From DASPWW01 sp963803425 (GTDB lineage Bacteria; Actinomycetota; Thermoleophilia; Solirubrobacterales; 70-9): a stretch of 64,000 nt of DNA. Shown in pieces: positions 1 to 7,896 of this stretch. A program made the translations under genes and the position numbers. The stretch spans positions 682,001 to 746,000 of the forward strand of contig CAWDMA010000001.1 in the NCBI GenBank assembly GCA_963803425.1, written 5' to 3'. The stretch's first letter is position 1; each line of letters starts with the position of its first letter. Below the pieces are notes generated by a model that ran no database searches, had not been told where the DNA came from, and was given only the letters and a program-made list of their open reading frames with translations.

Positions 1-668
1 ACGACGAACAGGTGAGCCCACGACAAGAACGAGTTCAGCAGGCGGAAGGGGTCCTCGTCCTCGCGGTAGGCCGCCACGGTGCGGAACCCGTGCGTAGCGG
101 CGTGCAGCACTCCGGCCATCTGCTCGGCACCCGGGGGCGATCCGGAGAACGCCCGGGCGGATCGCCGCGAGGTGAGCCCCTCCAGCCGGGTGGTCGGAGC
201 CGGTGGCGAGGGCAGCTCGAGGGGCGCACCGGCGGCCAGCGGGGCGGGGGCCGGGTAGCGCTGCGTGGACTGGTACCCGTCGACCGCCGCGCGTCGCACC
301 TCAGTCAGCGCGTCGCGATCGTCGGTCGGGTCACCGGAGTCCCGATACGGGATGTCCATCTGGCTGAACATGAGGTATGCGGGCCGCGACCATCCGCTCC
401 GCTCCCACAGCTCGGCGGACTCGGCCTCCTCCCCCGAGACCAGGATCCCCGCTTTGCGCGCCTGCTCGAGCTCCGTCGCGGTGAACCCCGCCTGCTCGGC
501 CGCCGCGTCGGAGCGCGGCTCCAGGAACGCGAGGGCGATCTCGGCCGCCCGGCCGCTTGACAGCCTGAACCGCCCACCGTTGCGGGCGTCGCACGCCGCG
601 AGCCGCCCGTCCCGCGCGCAATAGCCAAACAGCATCGGCGACGTGGTCAGTGCCCGGTCGGCGCTCAT
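1..668 (-). CDS. SagB/ThcOx-like nitroreductase-family dehydrogenase, C-terminus beyond window
   Basis: This gene is open at the left edge, so only about 222 N-terminal residues are visible. It starts at the ATG at 668-666, which overlaps the TGA of the upstream SagB-like gene as ATGA, so the two are translationally coupled. About 160 residues of helical N-terminal region precede an Arg-Arg-Ser motif (SRRSARAFSG) followed by GVLHAATHGFR, the usual beginning of a nitroreductase/SagB flavin domain. Family knowledge: SagB-type FMN enzymes oxidise azolines to azoles on ribosomal peptides. Pairing with a second SagB homologue and a short peptide gene suggests peptide modification, but the substrate is unknown. 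No YcaO cyclodehydratase is visible; it may lie to the left of the window. Confidence 0.7.
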   Translation of the reverse strand, partial: MSADRALTTSPMLFGYCARDGRLAACDARNGGRFRLSSGRAAEIALAFLEPRSDAAAEQAGFTATELEQARKAGILVSGEEAESAELWERSGWSRPAYLMFSQMDIPYRDSGDPTDDRDALTEVRRAAVDGYQSTQRYPAPAPLAAGAPLELPSPPAPTTRLEGLTSRRSARAFSGSPPGAEQMAGVLHAATHGFRTVAAYREDEDPFRLLNSFLSWAHLFV

Positions 669-1708
669 GGCACCAGGGTGCCCACATACAGCGGCGGCTG
701 GGTGACGCGATCGACCCGGAGCAGGTCGGCCACCTCGCTGTCCCGCATCTTCTGGTAGGCGTAGGTCCTGAAGCCGAGCATCCGCGCCACGCGGCGGTAT
801 GCCATCACGGCGTGCCCGACGTCCACCAGGATGGCCCGGAACGAGCGCGGGTCGCGGTACCGCCACATCGCTCGCTCGACGAGCGAGGTGAACACGAGGG
901 CGGCGGCCGGTGGCGCCTCGTGCTTTGTGAACAGGTCGAGGGTTGCGTCTGCGAACGCGTCGCGGAGCTGCCCGCCGCGCACCTGCTCGAGACGGTGATG
1001 CTCGACGTCGTAGTGATAGGCGCCGGCCGGGATGCCATCGACCTCGAAGGCGGCCAGGAAGACCTCGGTCGGGTGGCGGGCGCCCCCGGACGGGATGCTC
1101 TTCAGGAGCGCCTTGCCTCCATCGGCACCGATCAGGTGACCGCGCTCGCCGAAGCACACATCGAGCAGCAGCCCCACCGCTTCGTGGCCGCGTCGATCGG
1201 CCGCTGTCATGCCTTCCAGCCATTCGTCAGGCGACGCGTTCGCGCCCGGGCGCACCAGTTGGATGGTGTCGCTGCCGCCGAGGTGTTGATAGAGGGGCGG
1301 CGCGGGTTCCTCGCTGCGGTACTCGTGCATTCGCGCGGTGTCGCTTGCGAGGGCACCGGGCTCGTCCATCTGTATGAAGGGATAGTCCCGCGTTGCCTCG
1401 TGGTAGGCGCGCGCCTCCCGCCAGCCGAACTCGTCCCACCACGACCCCTCCTCGCTCTCGGTGAACAGGCCGGCGGCTTCGAACGCTCCCCACAGCTCGT
1501 CGTGCGCTCGTTCTGGAATCTCGGCGGCGGTCCAGGCCGTCTGTGCGCCGTGGCGGTCGAACTCCCTCGGCAGGGCAGCGAGCGCCGACAGCGCCACCGG
1601 GTCGTTCAGGACGAGCGGAGGCCGTGCGGAGGACGCCTGCGCGACCAGCCGCCTACGCCCCGCGAGCCAGGCGGTGTGCACAAGCAGCGCGGGGTGGAGG
1701 CGACGCAA
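665..1708 (-). CDS. SagB/ThcOx-type FMN dehydrogenase
   Basis: The C-terminal half is a clear SagB-type oxidoreductase domain: SIPSGGARHPTEVFLAAF, then GAYHYDVEHHRLEQV and VERAMWRYRDPRSFRAI, matching the FMN-binding fold of thiazole/oxazole dehydrogenases. The N-terminal part (LHPALLVHTAWLAGRRR onward) resembles the winged-helix segment common in these proteins. The start is uncertain. The only in-frame ATG (1831) would overlap the peptide gene by 89 nt and add an Arg/Ser/Thr-rich stretch typical of a wrong frame. TTG 1708 is used here; GTG 1681 is the alternative. Neither has a good ribosome binding site, so coupling to the peptide gene stop at 1743 is likely. It reads into a second SagB homologue by an ATGA overlap. 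The likely role is flavin-dependent dehydrogenation of a peptide or small molecule. Confidence 0.75.
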   Translation of the reverse strand: MRRLHPALLVHTAWLAGRRRLVAQASSARPPLVLNDPVALSALAALPREFDRHGAQTAWTAAEIPERAHDELWGAFEAAGLFTESEEGSWWDEFGWREARAYHEATRDYPFIQMDEPGALASDTARMHEYRSEEPAPPLYQHLGGSDTIQLVRPGANASPDEWLEGMTAADRRGHEAVGLLLDVCFGERGHLIGADGGKALLKSIPSGGARHPTEVFLAAFEVDGIPAGAYHYDVEHHRLEQVRGGQLRDAFADATLDLFTKHEAPPAAALVFTSLVERAMWRYRDPRSFRAILVDVGHAVMAYRRVARMLGFRTYAYQKMRDSEVADLLRVDRVTQPPLYVGTLVP

Positions 1709-1742
1709 ACGAAGCGGCCGGTGCGACCGTTTCGTGCCGCCG

Positions 1743-1901
1743 CTACTCGTCCGAGGCGGCGTCGTCCTCGTTGGTCGGGTTCGACTCGACGAACTCGACC
1801 GGGTGAGCGCTCTGCGCCAGCGCTCGGACAACTGCCTCGTCGGGCGCCGGCTCTACCAGACGCTCGGTCTCATGCTGCGAGTCGGCTCGCTCGGGCCCCA
1901 T
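1743..1901 (-). CDS. 52-aa acidic peptide, candidate RiPP precursor
   Basis: This is a short ORF on the strand of the two SagB-like genes. A strong Shine-Dalgarno (AGAGGAGGA) lies 5-6 nt before its ATG at 1901-1899, and the stop is TAG at 1745-1743. The product is 52 residues and very acidic. It starts MGPERADSQHETERLVEP, has a short helical part (DEAVVRALAQSAH) and ends PVEFVESNPTNEDDAASDE. There is no Cys, no signal peptide and no membrane segment. Position (first gene of the unit), size and leader-like acidic helix fit a ribosomal peptide precursor whose Ser, Thr, Asn or Asp residues would be modified by the downstream flavoenzymes. This is inference: I recognise no known precursor family. 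A small accessory protein is the alternative. Confidence 0.55.
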   Translation of the reverse strand: MGPERADSQHETERLVEPAPDEAVVRALAQSAHPVEFVESNPTNEDDAASDE

Positions 1902-1940
1902 GTCCGTCCTCCTCTTGTAGAGAGTCCCTTCGGACAGCGC

Positions 1941-1946
1941 ATCCTA
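1941..1946 (-). promoter_or_regulatory. -10 element of the peptide-SagB unit
   Basis: On the minus strand TAGGAT fits a TAnnnT -10 box. Transcription would begin near 1934, leaving a leader of about 33 nt that carries the AGAGGAGGA ribosome binding site of the peptide gene. The box sits in a small palindrome (ATCCT...AGGAT, 1941-1956) that could be an operator. No convincing -35 is visible. Confidence 0.4.
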
Positions 1947-2041
1947 TCCCAAGGATCGCGGCCCTCCCACGAACGCGCGCCGACACGAGTCCCTGCTCCG
2001 ACATCGCCCCGCAGTATCTCGCCTCGCGGGGCTCCGGGTGC

Positions 2042-2455
2042 TCAGGTGGGCCGCGGGCTCCGCAGCAACTCCGACAGCCTGTCCACCTCGGCGACGGTCA
2101 CGGTCAGCTCGGGATGGCGAAGCACTCCGAGCGGCTCCAGGCCGGGCACCGGATCGCGGAACGCGATCCGCACCCCGCGGTCGCCGTTGGTCGCGAAGGT
2201 CAGCCCCCGGTCGGTGATCGCAAGCCGAGCGGGCCCGGCGGTCTTCCAGAACGCGTACGGGCCGGTCACCTCGGCGTCGGCGACGTTGGCGAGCTCGGTA
2301 GACAGGCGCCACGGACCGAAGCGCACGTCGAGCGCCGCGTCGCCGACGGCTACCCGCGCGGTCGAGGGCGTGATCCCGAACGCGAGCGCCGAGAGACGAT
2401 ATGCCCACGCGAAGGCAAAGCGGAACCGCTCGATTGGCTGCGCGCCTGCGACCAC
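2042..2455 (-). CDS. Conserved hypothetical protein (137 aa)
   Basis: I do not recognise an assigned function. The product has the pattern of a small beta-rich conserved actinobacterial protein: FGITPSTARVAVGDAALDV, then RFGPWRLSTELANVADAEV and TGPYAFWKTAGPARLAI. It has no signal peptide or membrane segment. The GTG start at 2455-2453 shares its G with the TAG stop of the upstream SnoaL-like gene, so the two form one coupled unit. I chose GTG because the homologous-looking sequence begins right after it and the upstream frame is occupied by the neighbour. Confidence 0.7.
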   Translation of the reverse strand: MVAGAQPIERFRFAFAWAYRLSALAFGITPSTARVAVGDAALDVRFGPWRLSTELANVADAEVTGPYAFWKTAGPARLAITDRGLTFATNGDRGVRIAFRDPVPGLEPLGVLRHPELTVTVAEVDRLSELLRSPRPT

Positions 2456-2865
2456 TAGGCCAGGCCTCGACCAGCGGCATCGAGGGCATCTGCCTTCGTC
2501 CGGAAGACCTGCAGGAAGACGGCCTTTCCCTCTTGCACGGTCCAAAGATGCACCAGGTCTCGCTCCAAGCGAACGCCGGTGTCCCGCATGGTCGCGGTCT
2601 CGTGCACGATCACGATGACCTGCTCGCCCGCCGCGGCGATCTCCTTCACCTCGCCGGAGTAGTCGTTCCAACCGCTCATGTAGGTCGCGAGCATCTCGGT
2701 CTTGAACGCCTCCCGCCCGCGGCCCCGGTTCGGAACGTCCGGGAGCGGATGGCTGGAGATGTCCCACCCGATCGCGGGGTCGATGGTCTCGAGCCAGCGG
2801 TCGATGTCCCCGCCCAGGTACAGCTCGACGCCCCGCCGCACGACCTCCACGTTCTCCCGTGACAT
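2455..2865 (-). CDS. SnoaL-like / NTF2-fold family protein
   Basis: The 136-aa product has the classic small polyketide-cyclase-like pattern. It has a helical start (MSRENVEVVRRGVELYLGGD), a conserved mid-section (PAIGWDISSHPLPD), GREAFKTEM, and a strand-rich C-terminus with VIVIVHETATMRDTGV and HLWTVQEGKAVFLQVF. The NTF2 fold forms a cone-shaped pocket used by cyclases, isomerases and binding proteins; the actual ligand cannot be told from sequence. The ATG at 2865 is divergent from the FAD oxidoreductase at 2935, with about 70 nt between them. The downstream conserved gene overlaps the stop by one base. Confidence 0.75.
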   Translation of the reverse strand: MSRENVEVVRRGVELYLGGDIDRWLETIDPAIGWDISSHPLPDVPNRGRGREAFKTEMLATYMSGWNDYSGEVKEIAAAGEQVIVIVHETATMRDTGVRLERDLVHLWTVQEGKAVFLQVFRTKADALDAAGRGLA

Positions 2866-2934
2866 CCCCCGAGCAGTATGGCGCTCCAGCGTGGATCTGC
2901 GAGACTCGCCCCGCCCACGAGGAGAGGAGCGCGT

Positions 2935-4395
2935 GTGCAACAGGGATCCGATCGTCGCGAGCGCTGCGACGTCGTCGTGGTTGGAGCGCGCTGCGCCGGG
3001 GCCGCGGCCGCGTGCTCGCTGGCGCAGGCCGGCCGGCGGGTGATCGTCCTCGACCGCGCCACCTTTCCCTCCGACACGCTCTCGACCCACGTGCTGTTCC
3101 CGACCGGGGTCGACGAGCTCCGCCGGATGGGCGCGCTGGCGCGGATCCTGGCGCTCGACCCGGCCCTGCTCCACCGCGTCCGGATCGAGCTCCCCGGGCT
3201 GAGCTGGCACGAGTACTTCCGACCGGTCGGCGGGATCGACTACGGGATCTGCGTGCCGCGGGACCTCCAGGACGCGGCGCTGGTCGCAACGGTGCGCGCT
3301 CACGGCGTCGACGTCCGGGAGCGGTGCGAGGCGACCGAGCTGACCTGGGAGGCCGGACGGGTGACCGGCGTGCGCTACCGCGACCCCGACGGCGAGCAGC
3401 GCGAGGTGGCGGCCGGCTTGGTTGTCGGCGCCGACGGCCGCCGCTCCACCGTCGCCGCCCGGGTCGGAAGCTGGCGTCCCTACCGGCTCTCCCTGAACGG
3501 CCGCGGCCTGATCTTCCGGTACATGGACGACCCCAGCCGGGATCACCTCGATACCCGGACGATGTGCCAGTGGCGGGACGCCGACTCGTTCGCGTTCGCG
3601 TTTCCCATCGCCCCGCGAGGGCGGCTGCTGATCCTGTTCATGGGCGACCGCGAGGAGGTGTCGTGGGCGCGGCGCGATCCGGAGGGATACTGGGGCGCGA
3701 AGCTCGAGGTGCACCCCGGGGTCGCGAAGCGCTGCGCCGGCGCCACCGGGCTCACGAAGCTGCGCTCCACCGGCGATACCCCCGCCTTCTTTCGTGCCTC
3801 GACCGGGCCCGGATGGGCGCTAGCCGGCGACGCGGGCCATTTCAAGGATCCAGTGATCGGGCAGGGGATGCGCGACGCGATGTGGATGGGCAGGACGCTG
3901 GCGGAGTCGGTCGCGCCCGCGCTCGACGATCCCGCGGCGCTCGACCGGGCGGCGCGGCGGTGGGAGCACGAGCGCGACCGCGAGTGCCTGCCCGCGTATC
4001 ACTGGGGCAACGCCGAGACCCGGGTGCAGGCGGTCTCGCCGGTCTTCCGCGCGGTGATCGCCGCTCTCCCGGTCGACGGCCCGCCCACCGTCGGCGACGT
4101 GTTCGCCCGCAACCGCACCCCGCAGCAGGTGCTCACCCTGCCGCGGCTGGCGCGGGCGACGGCAAGCGCCGTGCGCGCCGCCGGCCCCGGGGTGCTGCCC
4201 GGCGCGCTCGCCGACCTGCGCACCGAGCTCCGGGTGAGGCGGGAGCTGCGCGCGGGGCGCTTTCGCGCCACCGGCCCGATCAGCGGCTCGGAGCATCCGG
4301 GGGCGAAGTGGCCGCAGCCGCCGAAGCCGCGCGCCGGCGACCCGCCGCCTGCTCCACCCGCCGCGGAACCCAGCGAGGAGCTCGCGACCGCATGA
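2935..4395 (+). CDS. FAD-dependent oxidoreductase (geranylgeranyl-reductase/PHBH-like)
   Basis: Residues 8-30 form the FAD-binding Rossmann segment (CDVVVVGARCAGAAAACSLA). GADGRRSTVAARVG in the middle and LAGDAGHFKDPVIGQGMRDA near residue 300 are the second and third nucleotide-binding motifs of this flavoprotein class. The GTG at 2935 is chosen because a strong GGAGAGG stands 7 nt upstream and the flavin motif would otherwise be preceded by low-quality sequence. The product is 486 aa with a Pro-rich tail. Enzymes of this group hydroxylate or reduce hydrophobic substrates; the substrate is unknown. The stop overlaps the ATG of the carbon-nitrogen hydrolase (ATGA), so both enzymes probably act in one pathway. 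Confidence 0.8.
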   Translation: MQQGSDRRERCDVVVVGARCAGAAAACSLAQAGRRVIVLDRATFPSDTLSTHVLFPTGVDELRRMGALARILALDPALLHRVRIELPGLSWHEYFRPVGGIDYGICVPRDLQDAALVATVRAHGVDVRERCEATELTWEAGRVTGVRYRDPDGEQREVAAGLVVGADGRRSTVAARVGSWRPYRLSLNGRGLIFRYMDDPSRDHLDTRTMCQWRDADSFAFAFPIAPRGRLLILFMGDREEVSWARRDPEGYWGAKLEVHPGVAKRCAGATGLTKLRSTGDTPAFFRASTGPGWALAGDAGHFKDPVIGQGMRDAMWMGRTLAESVAPALDDPAALDRAARRWEHERDRECLPAYHWGNAETRVQAVSPVFRAVIAALPVDGPPTVGDVFARNRTPQQVLTLPRLARATASAVRAAGPGVLPGALADLRTELRVRRELRAGRFRATGPISGSEHPGAKWPQPPKPRAGDPPPAPPAAEPSEELATA

Positions 4396-5438
4396 ACGAC
4401 TCCAAGACCGTCCGGATCGCGGCGGTCCAGCCGGCACTCGCTCTCGCCCGGGTGGAGCACAACCTGCGACGGGTCGAGGAGCTGATCCGCGACGCGCACC
4501 GCGAGCATGCGCCCGACGTGATCACGCTGCCCGAGGCGGCGAGCTCGCCGAACGTGTACGACCGCAGCCTGCGCGGGGTCGCGCGCCCCGTGGACGGCGC
4601 CCCGTTCCAGCTGTACGCGCGGCTCGCCCGCGAGCTCGATTGCGTGATCGGAGGCGGCTTCCTCGCCCGCCGCGGCGACGACGTGTACGGCACCTATGTG
4701 CTCGCCGAGCCGGACGGCCGCGCCCACCTGCACGACAAGGACATCCCGACCGCGTGGGAGAACAACTACTACCGCGGTGGAGACGACGACGGGATCACCT
4801 TCTGCGCGGCGCTCGGTGCCCCGGTCGGGCTCGCATGCGGCTGGGAGTGGGCCCGGTTCGGCACCGCCCGGCGGCTGCGCGGCCGGGTCGAGCTCCTGCT
4901 GGGCGGGATGTGCTGGCCCTCGTTCCCGCTGAACTGGCGCGGGCCGGCGGGGATGTGGGCGCGCCGCGAGCACCGGCTCCAGCGCGGTTTTGCGGAGGCG
5001 CTGCCGGGACAGGTGGCGCGGCTGCTCGGGGTCCCGGTGTCGATGCCCAGCCACGTCGGCGAGATCGAGTTCGAGACCCCGCTGATGCCCGGCGTGCGGT
5101 GGAGCACCGCGATGGTCGGCGAGACGCAGATCTGCGACCGCGACGGCACCGTGCTCGCGCGGCTGGCGCTCGAGGACGGCGAGGGCCATGTCGCCGCCGA
5201 GGTGGAGCTGGGGCCGGCGCACCCGCTCGACCCGCTCCAGGACCGATTCTGGATCCCGCGGATGACCGCCTCGGTGTGGGCCGCCTGGTACGGACTCAAC
5301 ACGCACGGCGCGCTCACCTACCGCGCCCTGCGGGCGCTCCGCCGCCATCCGTGGCAGGCATGGCCGGGCGGCGATCTGCCCGACGAGATCCCGCCGTCCG
5401 GCCAGGACTCGACCGTGCCGCTGGCGACGAGCGAGTAG
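4392..5438 (+). CDS. Carbon-nitrogen hydrolase (nitrilase/amidase superfamily)
   Basis: The 348-aa protein shows the Glu-Lys-Cys catalytic triad of the nitrilase superfamily: Glu in ITLPEAASS, Lys in HLHDKDIPTAWE and Cys in VGLACGWEWARFG. The opening IAAVQPALALARVEHNL is the usual first strand of the alpha-beta-beta-alpha sandwich. Family members cleave nitriles, amides or carbamoyl groups through a thioester on the Cys. The extended middle (WPSFPLNWRGPAGMWARRE) and C-terminus (SVWAAWYGLNTHGALTYRAL) are not from a subfamily I can name. It overlaps the upstream FAD oxidoreductase by ATGA, which suggests consecutive steps on the same substrate. Confidence 0.85.
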   Translation: MNDSKTVRIAAVQPALALARVEHNLRRVEELIRDAHREHAPDVITLPEAASSPNVYDRSLRGVARPVDGAPFQLYARLARELDCVIGGGFLARRGDDVYGTYVLAEPDGRAHLHDKDIPTAWENNYYRGGDDDGITFCAALGAPVGLACGWEWARFGTARRLRGRVELLLGGMCWPSFPLNWRGPAGMWARREHRLQRGFAEALPGQVARLLGVPVSMPSHVGEIEFETPLMPGVRWSTAMVGETQICDRDGTVLARLALEDGEGHVAAEVELGPAHPLDPLQDRFWIPRMTASVWAAWYGLNTHGALTYRALRALRRHPWQAWPGGDLPDEIPPSGQDSTVPLATSE

Positions 5439-5462
5439 GCAGAGCTGCCATAGGCTTGCCGC

Positions 5463-6332
5463 ATGCCCGAGGCAATGTTCGTGTCCGACTTCTGGAGCGA
5501 CCAACTCGTCGCCCACGACCGGCAGTGGCTGTTCCTGGTCCTCGCCGGCCTGGTCTGCTCGTTCGGGTTCATCCGGATGAGCGCGCGCCTGATGCGGAGC
5601 CCCAGGGTGCCGTGGTGGCCGGGGAGCGTCGTCAGCGACAGCGGCGTCCACCTGCATCACCTGGTGTGGGGGATCGTGCTGATGATGGTCGCGGGCACGA
5701 TCAGCTTCGCGGGCTTCGCCACCGCCCCGATCTACGAGATCTGCGCCTTCCTGTTCGGCGTCGGCATGGGCCTGACGGTCGACGAGTTCGCGCTCTGGAT
5801 CCACCTCGACGACGTGTACTGGTCGACGGAGGGGCGCCGCTCGGTCGACGCGGCGGTGCTCGCCATCGGGCTGCTCGGGCTGCTCGTCGTCGGCGTGCGG
5901 CCCTTCGACGTCGACACCGACGACCCCGGCGCGCTGGTCGGCAGCGTGGCCGGCGTCGCGGCCCTGTTCCTCGTCGTGGCCGTGTGTCTCGCGAAGCAGC
6001 GCATGGTCCACGCGATCGCCGGCGTGTTCGTTGCGCCGCTTGCCCTGTACGGGGCGCTGCGGCTCGGGAAGCCCGGCTCGCCGTGGGCGCGACGGCTCTA
6101 CGGGGCGCGGAACCCCGGCAAGCAGGAAAGGGCGGAGCGCCGGTTCGCCCCGGGTCGGCGAACCGATCGCTTCAAGGAGGGCGTCAGGGACGCGATCGGC
6201 GGTTCGACCGAGGAGCGGTACGAGGCGAAGCTGGCGACCCGCGAAGCGGAGGCCGGACAGCACGCCGCCACGCATGAAGCCGCCGAGGTGGTGCGCCGGC
6301 GCGCCGAGCGCCAGGGTCGCGGGCAGCGGTGA
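5463..6332 (+). CDS. Integral membrane protein with basic cytoplasmic tail
   Basis: About six hydrophobic segments occur in the first 205 residues, for example WLFLVLAGLVCSFGF, HHLVWGIVLMMVAG and AAVLAIGLLGLLVVGV. A tail of about 80 charged residues rich in Arg, Glu and Ala follows. A His-rich loop (SGVHLHHLVWG) and an acidic loop (DDVYWSTEG) stand out. I know of no assigned function; similar proteins are annotated as hypothetical in actinobacteria. The ATG at 5463 follows TAGGCT by 6 nt, indicating a leaderless transcript separate from the hydrolase gene 24 nt upstream. ATG 5475 is an alternative start. Confidence 0.75.
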   Translation: MPEAMFVSDFWSDQLVAHDRQWLFLVLAGLVCSFGFIRMSARLMRSPRVPWWPGSVVSDSGVHLHHLVWGIVLMMVAGTISFAGFATAPIYEICAFLFGVGMGLTVDEFALWIHLDDVYWSTEGRRSVDAAVLAIGLLGLLVVGVRPFDVDTDDPGALVGSVAGVAALFLVVAVCLAKQRMVHAIAGVFVAPLALYGALRLGKPGSPWARRLYGARNPGKQERAERRFAPGRRTDRFKEGVRDAIGGSTEERYEAKLATREAEAGQHAATHEAAEVVRRRAERQGRGQR

Positions 6333-6350
6333 GCTGGGGCGACAGGCGGG

Positions 6351-6803
6351 TCAGCTGGTCCGGTCGCCGCCGCGGCGCGCCAGCACGGTCCGCAGCCCGT
6401 CCAGCGAGACGTCCAGCGCCCGGCGCAGGTAGGACTTCGTGTTGGGGAGCGACATCACCCGCTCCCGCAGGCCGCTCGGCTCGACTCCAAGCTCGACGTC
6501 GGCGAACGTGTCCCCCTGCGCCTCGGTGAGCAGCCAGTGGGAGTAGAACCCGCTGGTCTGGCAGCGCAGCTTGATCTCCCGGAGGTCCTCGTCGAGCTGC
6601 ACGACCTCGAACGTCGTCGTCATCCTGGGTCCGAGCGCCGTCGGCGCGGTCCGGCGGAAGGTGGAGCCCTTCTCGACCCGGGTGGGGACGCCGGTCACCT
6701 CGACCTCGGCGTTCCACTCCGGGAACCTGGCCGGATCGGAGACCAGCTCCCACACGTCCTCGATCGGCGCGTTGACCAGTACCTGTTTGCGGGACGTCGA
6801 CAT
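6351..6803 (-). CDS. SRPBCC-family (START-like) protein
   Basis: The 150-aa protein has the SRPBCC pattern: QVLVNAPIEDVWELVSDPAR, FPEWNAEVEV, then a central strand set and a C-terminal helix (TKSYLRRALDVSLDGLRTVL). This helix-grip fold binds hydrophobic ligands in polyketide cyclases and lipid-transfer proteins. The ATG at 6803 is preferred over the GTG at 6809: the minus-strand TACTAT box (6812-6817) then lies 8 nt from the ATG, the usual distance for leaderless genes here. It converges with the membrane protein at 6332 and diverges from the DUF2332 gene. The ligand is unknown. Confidence 0.75.
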   Translation of the reverse strand: MSTSRKQVLVNAPIEDVWELVSDPARFPEWNAEVEVTGVPTRVEKGSTFRRTAPTALGPRMTTTFEVVQLDEDLREIKLRCQTSGFYSHWLLTEAQGDTFADVELGVEPSGLRERVMSLPNTKSYLRRALDVSLDGLRTVLARRGGDRTS

Positions 6804-6846
6804 CGCCACTCATAGTAGGACGCCCGATCCTCGTATCGTGCGGCCG

Positions 6847-7896
6847 GTGGCCGGGCGCGAGAAGCTGATCGGGACGCTGCACAAGCACTCCGAGGAGGCG
6901 GCGGCGTGGCACTCGCCGATGTACTCGGCGTTCTGCGCGCGGATGGCCGAGGACGTCGAGGCCGGCGGTCCGACCTGGAAGCTGCTGGAGCCGTACGCGG
7001 ACGAGCCGGCCGACGAGTACCACCCGTTCCGGGCGCTCGCCGGGGTCCACCACATGGTCCTATCCCGGGAGCTTCCCGAGCTCGCCCGTCACTACCCGTC
7101 CGAGGGCGGTGACGGCGACGCCGAGGCGGCGTGGCCGGCGGTGCGGGAGGCGTTCGCCGGGATGTCGCCGGAGCTCATCGACGCGCTCCGCCACCCCCTG
7201 CAGACCAACGAGACCGCCCGCTGCGGCGCCCTGATCTGCGGGTTCCTCGCGGTGGCGGCGGAGACCGGGCTGCCGCTGCGGGTGCGTGAGCTCGGCGCCA
7301 GCGCCGGGCTCAACATGCACTTCGACCGGTACCGCTACGAGCAGGACACCAAGGCGTTCGGCCCGCCGGACTCGCCGGTCCGGTTCAGGGGCCATTGGCT
7401 CGGCGGGGTGCCGCCGTTCGATGCGCCGCTCCGGGTCGCCTCGCGGCGCGGCTGCGACATCGACCCGATCGACCCGACCACCGAGGAGGGGCGGAAGTCG
7501 CTGCTCTCGTTCATCTTCCCCGACCAGCTCCCCCGCTACGAGCTGCTCCGCGAGGCGATCGAGGTCGCCCGCGGCTTTCCCACCGAGGTGGACAGGGAGG
7601 GCATCGACACCTGGATCGCCCGTGAGCTCGACCGGCTCCCGGCCGGCGAGGCGACCGTCGTGTTCCACTCGCTCGTGTGGATCTACCTGCCGGACGAGGT
7701 TCGCGCGGCCGTCACCGGGGCGATCGACGACGCCGCCGCCCGTGCCGCGCCGGACCGCCCGCTGGCGTGGCTGCGCTACGAGCTCGCGCCCGATCTGATG
7801 CGCTGCGAGCTGCGGCTGCGAAGCTGGCCCGGGGGCTCAGAGCGCCTGCTCGCGACCGGCGACGTCCACCTGGCTCCGGTCACCTGGCTCGGCTGA
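6847..7896 (+). CDS. DUF2332 family protein
   Basis: The 349-aa product matches the DUF2332 pattern. The N-terminal helix pair includes YSAFCARMAEDVEAGGPTW. Next come the TNETARCGALICGF motif and the ELGASAGLNMHFDRYRY motif, which is reminiscent of a methyltransferase glycine loop. VVFHSLVWIYLP and a Trp-rich C-terminus close the protein. The function of the family is unknown. GTG 6847 stands 7 nt after a TATCGT box (6834-6839), so it fits a leaderless start; GTG 6838 is three codons earlier in the same frame. The last 60 nt overlap the convergent sulfatase gene. Confidence 0.75.
   Translation: MAGREKLIGTLHKHSEEAAAWHSPMYSAFCARMAEDVEAGGPTWKLLEPYADEPADEYHPFRALAGVHHMVLSRELPELARHYPSEGGDGDAEAAWPAVREAFAGMSPELIDALRHPLQTNETARCGALICGFLAVAAETGLPLRVRELGASAGLNMHFDRYRYEQDTKAFGPPDSPVRFRGHWLGGVPPFDAPLRVASRRGCDIDPIDPTTEEGRKSLLSFIFPDQLPRYELLREAIEVARGFPTEVDREGIDTWIARELDRLPAGEATVVFHSLVWIYLPDEVRAAVTGAIDDAAARAAPDRPLAWLRYELAPDLMRCELRLRSWPGGSERLLATGDVHLAPVTWLG

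Noticed and set aside
665..1831. Long form of the SagB-like gene starting at ATG 1831
   Set aside because: The extra N-terminus is Arg/Ser/Thr-rich and overlaps the peptide ORF that has a strong ribosome binding site; it looks like a wrong-frame reading.
2859..4391. Upstream extension of the carbon-nitrogen hydrolase frame to 2859
   Set aside because: This part is out of frame with the FAD oxidoreductase and reads as low-complexity Arg/Ala/Gly; the hydrolase starts at ATG 4392 in an ATGA overlap.
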